A stretch of DNA of 64,000 bases from Gordonia bronchialis DSM 43247 (GTDB lineage Bacteria > Actinomycetota > Actinomycetes > Mycobacteriales > Mycobacteriaceae), in assembly GCF_000024785.1 (NCBI RefSeq), contig NC_013441.1:558001-622000 (forward strand). Reading direction: 5' to 3'. The notes under the pieces were generated by a model, which was not told the DNA's origin, searched no databases, and saw only the letters and a list, made by a program, of their open reading frames with translations. The position numbers were made by a program, and so were the translations under genes. Position 1 is the stretch's first letter. Every line of letters starts with the position of its first letter. This document shows positions 58,039 to 64,000 of the stretch, in pieces.

Positions 58039-59334
58039 GTGACAAGTGTCTTCGATCGGCTGACGGGTCAGACGGCCATCGCCGACGATCTGCGATCGGC
58101 CGCCCGGGCCGCCCGCGGCCTCGCCAATCGCCTCGACGAGGGTGACGTCGGGGCGGAGAGCATGTTCGCCGACACCGCAGAGCAGGCCGACGACGTCTGC
58201 GACGCGGCCTCACGCGCCTCGATGACGCACTCCTGGCTGTTCACCGGGCCACCCGGCAGCGGTCGGTCGGTGGCGGCCACCTGTTTCGCGGCCGCGCTGC
58301 AATGCCAGGCCGACGACCCGGCCGACATCGGCTGCGGGCAGTGCCGGGCCTGCGTCACCGTGATGGCCGGCACCCACGCCGACGTGCGCAGCATCGCCCC
58401 CGACGGTCTGACATTGTCGGTGAAGTCGATGCGCGAGATCGTGCAGACGGCGTCTCGACGGCCGGGCACCGGACGCTGGCAGATCGTCATCGTCGAAGAC
58501 GCCGACCGTCTGACCGAGCAGGCGGCCAACGCGCTGCTGAAGGTTGTGGAGGAGCCGCCGTCGCGGACCGTGTTCCTGCTGTGCGCACCGTCGGTGGACC
58601 CCGACGACATCTCGGTCACGCTGCGGTCGCGTTGCCGGCATGTCGCGCTGACGAGCCCGTCGGTGGCCGACATCGAGCGGGTGCTGGTCGACCGCGACGG
58701 CATCGATCCGGCCCAGGCCGCGTGGGCCGCGTCGGTCTGTGGCGGTCACATCGGTCGCGCTCGGCGCCTGGCCACCGACGCCGACGCGCGCGAACAACGC
58801 GAGATGGCACTGCGGCTGGCCCGCGCGGCGACCGTCGACTCGACCGCCTACAAAGCCGCCGAGGAACTCGTCCGCACCGCCGAGGCCGCGTCCAAGGCGA
58901 TCGCCGCCGAACTCAACGAGCCCGAACTCGAGGAGATGAAGACCGCGCTCGGCGCCGGCGGCACCGGTAAGGGCACCGCCCGCGCGCCCCGCGGCAGTGC
59001 CGGTGCGATCAAGGAACTCGAGAAGCGGCAGAAGTCGCGGGAGACCCGCGTCGGCCGGGACGTCCTCGACCGCGCGCTCGTCGACCTCGCCGCCCTGTTC
59101 CGTGATGCGCTGGTGGTGGGTGTCGGGGCGCAGGTGACACCGATGCACCCGGACAAGGCCGACGACGTCGTCATCCCGATGGCCGGCTTCGCCCGCCCCG
59201 AGCAACTCCTGCAATGCGTCGAGGCCGTGCTGGCCTGTCGTGAGGCTCTCGACGTGAACGTCAAACCCAAGTTCGCGGTGGACGCGATGGTCGCGAGTAT
59301 CGGACTTGCCATGCGGCGCAACGCTTCTGCTTGA
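58039..59334 (+). CDS. holB: DNA polymerase III delta' subunit
   Basis: 431 residues from GTG 58039 (VTSVFDRLTGQTA). Clamp-loader AAA+ fold: FTGPPGSGRSVAA as a P-loop with Arg for Lys, as in non-hydrolysing delta' subunits, zinc ligands CGQCRAC, VIVEDADRL, and LRSRCRHV (SRC motif). Rv3644c-like by family and position before tRNA-Thr. Confidence 0.92.
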   Translation: MTSVFDRLTGQTAIADDLRSAARAARGLANRLDEGDVGAESMFADTAEQADDVCDAASRASMTHSWLFTGPPGSGRSVAATCFAAALQCQADDPADIGCGQCRACVTVMAGTHADVRSIAPDGLTLSVKSMREIVQTASRRPGTGRWQIVIVEDADRLTEQAANALLKVVEEPPSRTVFLLCAPSVDPDDISVTLRSRCRHVALTSPSVADIERVLVDRDGIDPAQAAWAASVCGGHIGRARRLATDADAREQREMALRLARAATVDSTAYKAAEELVRTAEAASKAIAAELNEPELEEMKTALGAGGTGKGTARAPRGSAGAIKELEKRQKSRETRVGRDVLDRALVDLAALFRDALVVGVGAQVTPMHPDKADDVVIPMAGFARPEQLLQCVEAVLACREALDVNVKPKFAVDAMVASIGLAMRRNASA

Positions 59335-59348
59335 GATGGTCCGATCTG

Positions 59349-59515
59349 TTTTGACACGGCTCGGGCTCGCTACGCTCGGCCGTGCCGGCTAAACCGGGCT
59401 CAACCGGGAGTGGAGGCCCTATTGCTGGTTGAGCCGCCCACCCCCTGTGCTGGTTGAGCCGAGACAGACGAGCTTGCGAGTCTGCCTCGTGTCGAAACCA
59501 CCAGTGAGACAACGA
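59349..59515. repeat. Dispersed intergenic repeat, complex copy
   Basis: Contains GGCTCGGGCTCGCTACGCTC (59358-59377) and, in inverse orientation, GGTTGAGCCGAGACAGACGA with TCGAAACCACCAG. The first part is nearly identical to 63538-63600. Such palindromic elements occur between genes and may stop transcription. No gene in this interval. Confidence 0.6.
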
Positions 59516-59534
59516 CGTCCGCAACCGCCGACAC

Positions 59535-60434
59535 TCACGAACCCGGAACAGCAACCTCCAGCAGATCCCGTGCCGGCCCGCGCAGCGTAACGTGCGGCGT
59601 CCACACCGCACGCAGTGGCCGGATCATGCGCAGACCCTGCACCGATACCCAAACCAAGCGCCCGGCGGCGATGTCGTCGGCCACCGACAACTGCGAAAGA
59701 ACCGTCGCCACAGGCGAACTGAGAACAGAAGCACGGATCGCGGTGACCGACCGCAGCTCGATGACCGGGTCGGCGGCGCGCAGCCCGAGATCGGCCAGTG
59801 CGGCTTCGAAGGTGACTCGGGTACCCGAGCCCGGTTCGCGTTGGATCAGGGGCGTCGCGGCGAGTTCGTCGACACTCACCCCATCCGACGATGCCCACGG
59901 ATGGTCGGGTGCACACACCACCAGGAGTTCATCCATGGCCACCGTCGTTGAATCGAGTTCCCTTGTCGGTCCGGGTATCTCGATGAAACCCAGATGTGCG
60001 TCGGCGGCCCGCACCGCGTCGAGCACCTCCGTCGAATTCATCGGTCGAACCGAGATCTTGGCGTCCGTGCGGGAGGCCAAGGTAATGATCCACGACGGAA
60101 CCAGGTATTCGGCAACGGTTTTCGACGCGGCGACGATCAGCGTCGCCTGTCGGGCGGCGACGAGCGAGTCGACGCCCGCGGTGAACTCGGCGGCGCGGTC
60201 GACGAGGGCCGTGGCCCATTCGAGCACGATCACACCGTTGGTGGTGGCCTCCACACCGGAGGGGGACCGCAGGAACAGTTCCACGCCGAGTTCGTGTTCG
60301 ATGCTGCGGACGCGAGCGCTGACGGCCTGCTGGCTGAGGCCGAGTTCGCGCGCGGCGGCACCCATGCTGCCGAGCCGGCCGACGGTCACGAGCACTTCGA
60401 GTGCGGCGAGGTCGGGAAGACGGCGCGCGACCAT
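59535..60434 (-). CDS. LysR-family regulator
   Basis: 299 residues, ATG 60434. N-terminal winged helix-turn-helix (LGSMGAAARELGLSQQAVS) and a periplasmic-binding-like effector domain (VASKTVAEYLVPSWI; TPLIQREPGSGTRVTFE). Divergent from the 60507 gene and the alcohol dehydrogenase, either of which it may regulate. Confidence 0.9.
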   Translation of the reverse strand: MVARRLPDLAALEVLVTVGRLGSMGAAARELGLSQQAVSARVRSIEHELGVELFLRSPSGVEATTNGVIVLEWATALVDRAAEFTAGVDSLVAARQATLIVAASKTVAEYLVPSWIITLASRTDAKISVRPMNSTEVLDAVRAADAHLGFIEIPGPTRELDSTTVAMDELLVVCAPDHPWASSDGVSVDELAATPLIQREPGSGTRVTFEAALADLGLRAADPVIELRSVTAIRASVLSSPVATVLSQLSVADDIAAGRLVWVSVQGLRMIRPLRAVWTPHVTLRGPARDLLEVAVPGS

Positions 60435-60506
60435 GCTGAACACCGTAGCCGCTGAGCCGACACATCTATAGTGGGGACGGCAGACACCGACGGCAGGGAG
60501 CGAGCG

Positions 60507-60725
60507 ATGTCGGACTTCATCAAGAAGGTCAAGGACGAGGCCAAGGCGGTGTCCGCGGCCATCGACCAGGAACTGACCGTGCTCGAGGGCGTCGACGGCT
60601 ACGACCCGCTCCGTGGCGACGATGAGTCCCCGACCGATGCAGCCGCACCGACCGACGCGTCCACCGAAGACGCCGAACCGAGCAGCGCCGATCCCACCGA
60701 TGCGGGGCGCGGCGACAAGTCCTGA
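60507..60725 (+). CDS. Small acidic hypothetical protein
   Basis: 72 residues, AGGGAG before ATG. Helical start (SDFIKKVKDEAKAVSAAIDQ), then a disordered Asp/Pro/Thr/Ser tail. No known function; looks like a small stress or scaffold protein. Confidence 0.5.
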   Translation: MSDFIKKVKDEAKAVSAAIDQELTVLEGVDGYDPLRGDDESPTDAAAPTDASTEDAEPSSADPTDAGRGDKS

Positions 60726-60833
60726 GCGTCGTCTGCTGTTCACCTGAATCAGCGCAATAGGCTTGTCGGTGCGCGTTAGGGTCGACGTCGGGGGAGGACC
60801 GGTCCGACATCCTCCGAGAAGTAGGTGAGTGAC

Positions 60834-61863
60834 ATGTCCGAATAGACCTTCAGCGCGGCCGTGGTGACCGAATTCGGTGCGCCCCTGAGCATCAACGAGC
60901 TCCCACTTCCCACGCCGGGCCCCGGTCAGGCCCTCGTCAAACTCGATACCTCGGGTGTGTGCCACACCGATCTGCATGCGGCACATGGTGATTGGCCAGT
61001 CAAGCCGTCGCCGCCCTTTGTGCCCGGGCACGAGGGCTACGGCACGGTCGTCGAGGTGGGGCCCGGTGTCACCGAGATCGCCGTCGGCGACAAAGTGGGC
61101 AACGCGTGGTTGTGGTCGGCGTGCGGGCACTGCGAATACTGCCGCACCGGCTGGGAGACGCTGTGCGAGCGGCAGAGCAACGGTGGCTACTCGGTCAACG
61201 GGTCCTTCGGGACCTACATGCTCGTCGACGAGCGCTTCGCCGCCCGCATCCCCGAGGCCTGCGATCCGGTGGAGGTGGCACCCATTCTGTGCGCCGGCGT
61301 CACCGTCTACAAGGGACTCAAGGTGGCCGACACCAAACCCGGTCAGTGGATGGTGATCTCGGGCATCGGCGGGCTCGGGCACGTCGCCGTGCAGTATGCC
61401 AAGGCGATGGGCATGCGGGTGGCGGCCGTCGACATCGACGACAAACTCGACCTCGCCCGCGAACTCGGCGCCGAGGTGACGGTCAACGCGGCCACCACCA
61501 GCGACGTCGCGGCGGCCATCCAGGAGCAGACCGGCGGCGCGCACGGCGTCCTCGTCACCGCGGTGCATCCGCAGGCGTTCGGTCAGGCGATCGGCATGGC
61601 CCGACGCGGCGGCACCATCGTCTTCGTCGGACTGCCGCCCGGCGACTTCCCGGCTCCCATCTTCGACGTCGTGCTCAAGGGTCTGACGATCCGCGGCTCG
61701 ATCGTCGGGACCCGGCAGGACATGGTCGAGGCCCTCGACTTCTACGCCCGCGGTCTCATCAAACCGACTGTGGCCACCACTCGCCTCGAGGACATCAAAC
61801 GACGTCTTCCGGCAGATGGAGGAGGGCAAGATCGAGGGACGGATCGTCATCGACTATCGGTGA
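60834..61863 (+). pseudogene. Zinc alcohol dehydrogenase (AdhA-type), two lesions
   Basis: Zn-dependent medium-chain dehydrogenase, about 342 residues. Catalytic zinc ligands GVCHTDLH and PGHEGYG and four structural Cys (CGHCEYCRTGWETLC) are intact, as is ISGIGGLGHVAVQ. Two faults: an in-frame TAG at codon 4 (60843) and an extra A at 61797-61799 that shifts the last 20 codons; the correct frame would end KIEGRIVIDYR at 61863. A GTG at 60858 or 60861 can restart after the stop. Either a decaying gene or sequence errors. Confidence 0.75.
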
Positions 61864-61890
61864 GTGCGCGCTCTCCTCGCGGGGAGAGAA

Positions 61891-62202
61891 ATGAAGACTA
61901 CCGGTGGCCGGCCTCGGTCGGGGTGTCCGGAAGTTTTCGGGGGCGGCTATGGTCGGCGCGTGGGTGAGATTCCTGAGCGGAGGTCTTCGCTGCGCCTGGT
62001 CGGGGCGTGGGTGTGGTGGTTGAGTCAGTGCCTGTTTCTGACTGTTATCCAGTTTGTTCCCGGGTCCAGTGTTGTTCCCGACTATCCCGAGGTTCCACGG
62101 CGGGACTGCTCTGATCTTCGTCGGGCGCGCCAGAAGCGTGATGCCGAGGTTGCTCGTTCGCGGGCTGCTCGGCGCCGTTGGGCCGCGAAGTTGCCTCGCT
62201 GA
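61891..62202 (+). CDS. Small hypothetical protein
   Basis: 103 residues from ATG 61891, preceded by GGGGAGAG that pairs with CTCTCC (61871-61876). One short hydrophobic stretch (VGAWVWWLSQCLFLTVIQFV) and a basic tail. Unrecognised; the interval 62203-62449 after it shows nothing. Confidence 0.35.
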   Translation: MKTTGGRPRSGCPEVFGGGYGRRVGEIPERRSSLRLVGAWVWWLSQCLFLTVIQFVPGSSVVPDYPEVPRRDCSDLRRARQKRDAEVARSRAARRRWAAKLPR

Positions 62203-62449
62203 CCCAGGCTGACGCGACGATGACCCGTACCCGGTGCGGGGTCGTGTGGTCTGCGCGTGAGTCCGGCTTCGAGGCGGCAAGTCCACTGTCTAGACCGGGC
62301 CTCTGGCGAACCATGCGTTCCCCTACGGCCTCGGATGGGGACCCGGGGTGCGCTTGACACGTCGGGGGTCGCGCGGGCGTATCCGTGCCCTGAAACGAAT
62401 GAAGGTCGGGAGACGCGGAATGAAAACCGCCATCTACAGGGCCTTTCTG

Positions 62450-62522
62450 AGCCGCCCAGGGGAATCGAACCCCTGACCTATTCATTACGAGTGAATTGCT
62501 CTACCGACTGAGCTAGGGCGGC
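62450..62522 (-). tRNA. tRNA-Thr (anticodon CGT)
   Basis: 73 nt. Acceptor GCCGCCC/GGGCGGC, D arm GCTC/GAGC, anticodon stem ATTCA/TGAAT with loop CTCGTAA (anticodon at 62487-62489), T arm AGGGG TTCGAAT CCCCT. No encoded CCA. No integrated element abuts it. Confidence 0.97.
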
Positions 62523-62577
62523 GTGCTGCACAAGGCAGCGCCCACGAGTGTAGCGAGGACGCGGCGCGGAACAAAAA

Positions 62578-63429
62578 TCAGGCCGGGTAGTCGTGGCCGC
62601 AGGGGACGGCCACCCGGTGAGCCGGGTCGAGGGCGTTGCGGACCAGCGCGGCGACGGTCGGGGAGTAGGCCATGCCGACGTGCCCGATCTTCGACGACGG
62701 GCAGACGTCCTGGATCAGGGTGTTGGTGACGTTGGGGCCGGGCGGCATCAGCGTGATCGGATACGGCGTGGAGATCTCGTCGAAGCGGGTGGCGAGGTTG
62801 ATGTACCGGATGTTGGGGTGGGTGGGGCCCCAGTAGTTTTGACCGGGCTCGCGTGCGGCGGGCAGACGGTCGGTGATCGAGCCGATCCGCGAATGCCCAC
62901 GATTGGGCGACGAGAGGCCGATGATCGTGTCGATCTGGGCCGCCCGCCCGGGCAGTTGCGAGACGAGTTGCGCGATGGCGCCGCCTTGGGAATGCCCCAC
63001 GAAATCGACCTGGCGCGCACCCGTCCGGCGCAACACCTCGCCGAGGAAGTCGGCGACCTGCCGAGCCGAGCGATCCTTGTTGCCCAGCCCGCCGATGTTC
63101 CCGCTCCAACTCGTCTGGCCGTAGGTGAAGCTGAAGACGCAATAGCCCGCGTTGGCCAGAGTCGGCGCGAGGTAGCCCCAGTTCGCGTTCTGGTTCAGCG
63201 ACGTGCCGTGCAGCAGGATCACCGGGTCACGGCCGAACCGATCGCGACAAGTGAAGCGGTTCGACCCGGCAGGTGCGGTGGTGGCCGGTGCGCTGAAACC
63301 GGCGGCGATGGAACGCTCGACCGACGTCGTGACCGGATACGGTGCGGCCTGGGCGGGACCGGCCGTGACGACGCCGCCGATGAGCGCGACGAGGGACGCG
63401 ACGACGGCTACGAGAGTGCTGCGTGGCAT
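62578..63429 (-). CDS. Secreted lipase/esterase
   Basis: 283 residues. Signal peptide of about 28 residues (LVAVVASLVALIGGVVTAGPAQA). Alpha/beta hydrolase: PVILLHGTSLNQN, nucleophile in VDFVGHSQGGAIAQ, catalytic His in KIGHVGMAYSP. Resembles actinobacterial extracellular triacylglycerol lipases; Cys pairs could stabilise it outside the cell. Confidence 0.88.
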   Translation of the reverse strand: MPRSTLVAVVASLVALIGGVVTAGPAQAAPYPVTTSVERSIAAGFSAPATTAPAGSNRFTCRDRFGRDPVILLHGTSLNQNANWGYLAPTLANAGYCVFSFTYGQTSWSGNIGGLGNKDRSARQVADFLGEVLRRTGARQVDFVGHSQGGAIAQLVSQLPGRAAQIDTIIGLSSPNRGHSRIGSITDRLPAAREPGQNYWGPTHPNIRYINLATRFDEISTPYPITLMPPGPNVTNTLIQDVCPSSKIGHVGMAYSPTVAALVRNALDPAHRVAVPCGHDYPA

Positions 63430-63537
63430 GGCGTCATTGTGCCCGGAGGATGCTCGGCGGCGGGGTGGTTCTGTGCCTGCGGGCGATCCGGGTTCTGTTG
63501 GTGTCGGCGCTGGGCGCTGACATTGTTGTCCTGCGGG

Positions 63538-63610
63538 TGGTTTCGACGCGGCTCGGGCTCGCTTCGCTCGCCCGTGCCGGCTCAACCAGCTGGTTGAGGC
63601 GCGGGCTCGG
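63538..63610. repeat. Dispersed intergenic repeat, second copy
   Basis: GGCTCGGGCTCGCTTCGCTC (63550-63569) then CCGTGCCGGCTCAACCAG and a short inverted GGTTGAG. One base differs from the 59358 copy over the first 20. Confidence 0.6.
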
Positions 63611-63632
63611 CAAGGCGACCGAGCGGCGGGGC

Positions 63633-64000
63633 TCAGAGCTCGGCGAAGTTCTCCGCGAGCTGGGTCAGCCGGACGCTGTTGCCGGACGGGTCGCGGAAGC
63701 CGGCGTCGATGCCGTACGGGCGTTGCTCGGGAGCCTCGGTGAACTCGACGCCGCGTGCGACGAGGTCGTCGTAGGCGGCCTGGCAGTCCTCAGTGGTCAG
63801 GAATACCGTTCCGGCAAAGCCTTTCGCGGTGAGAGAGGCGATCTCGTCGGTGAGGGAGGCGTCGATCAGCGGTGGGCCGGGGATGGCCATCAGCACGATG
63901 GTGACGTCGTCTTGTCCGGGTGGCCCGACGGTCAGCCACCGGAAGTTGCCCAACTCGGGCATGGTCACGTCGGAGCGGACCTCCATGCCGACCTTGGTTG
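63633..64000 (-). CDS. VOC/glyoxalase-family protein (5'-truncated by window)
   Basis: About 122 residues visible; the frame continues past the window end (upstream codons read KVG before MEVRSD). VOC features: MEVRSDVTMP, AGTVFLTTEDCQAAYDDLV, and GIDAGFRDPSGNSVRLTQ with the usual metal-site region. Substrate unknown. Confidence 0.85.
   Translation of the reverse strand, partial: TKVGMEVRSDVTMPELGNFRWLTVGPPGQDDVTIVLMAIPGPPLIDASLTDEIASLTAKGFAGTVFLTTEDCQAAYDDLVARGVEFTEAPEQRPYGIDAGFRDPSGNSVRLTQLAENFAEL

Noticed and set aside
62450..62522. tRNA-Thr as an integration site
   Set aside because: No integrase, no repeated tRNA 3' end and no foreign genes next to it; the element uses the pilin gene instead.

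Overview
The window is high-GC actinobacterial DNA. Its backbone gene order (nth, TlpA-like thioredoxin, NUDIX, marP, epoxide-hydrolase-like, holin-like, acs, HAD phosphatase, 6C RNA, ssd, tadABC, Flp pilin, tadE/G, DEAD helicase, cspA, topA, adenylate cyclase, DNA polymerase III delta', tRNA-Thr) matches the Mycobacterium tuberculosis Rv3674c-Rv3644c block. This points to the Mycobacteriales. Gordonia is my best guess for the genus, from gene content and intergenic repeat style, but no marker here proves it.

Left backbone, 1-14470: DNA repair, envelope and acid resistance genes (nth, TlpA-like, NUDIX, marP), acetate activation (acs), a HAD phosphatase, a 6C RNA, and the tad type IVb pilus assembly genes ssd-tadA-tadB-tadC. 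A cold-shock gene sits on the opposite strand just before the pilin. Right backbone, 46858-64000: the rest of the tad locus (tadE, tadG-like), a DUF1998 helicase, a second cold-shock gene, topA, a frameshifted CtaG-like gene, an adenylate cyclase, DNA polymerase III delta', a LysR regulator, a damaged alcohol dehydrogenase, tRNA-Thr(CGT), a secreted lipase and a VOC protein cut by the window end.

Between them lies one integrated element of about 32.4 kb (14474-46857). It has split the small Flp pilin gene: codons 1-31 plus the GAA-TAC of Glu-Tyr are at the left end, and the remaining codons, again beginning Glu-Tyr, are at the right end. A large serine integrase starts about 40 bp inside the right end. 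The element carries its own replication module (iteron region 40060-40556, NrdH-like glutaredoxin, superfamily-3 primase-helicase). It has a transfer module (relaxase, MobC-like protein, membrane proteins, TraG/VirD4 coupling protein) and a candidate oriT. Its defence and counter-defence genes are ArdA, a C5 methyltransferase with Vsr and two Eco29kI-type GIY-YIG nucleases, an HNH protein and a VRR-NUC protein. It also has a small resolvase and a block of membrane and secreted proteins of unknown role. It is best described as an integrative plasmid or actinobacterial ICE.

The coupling protein is broken by a 1398-bp ISL3-family insertion with an 8-bp target duplication, so self-transfer is probably lost, while excision could still occur and would restore the pilin. 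The most notable unexplained structures are the pilin interruption itself, a perfect 37-bp tandem array of 11.6 copies beside the integrase, a shared dyad operator in front of both transfer operons, an inverted-repeat-flanked XRE regulator, and two adjacent genes with good ribosome binding sites but no standard start codon.
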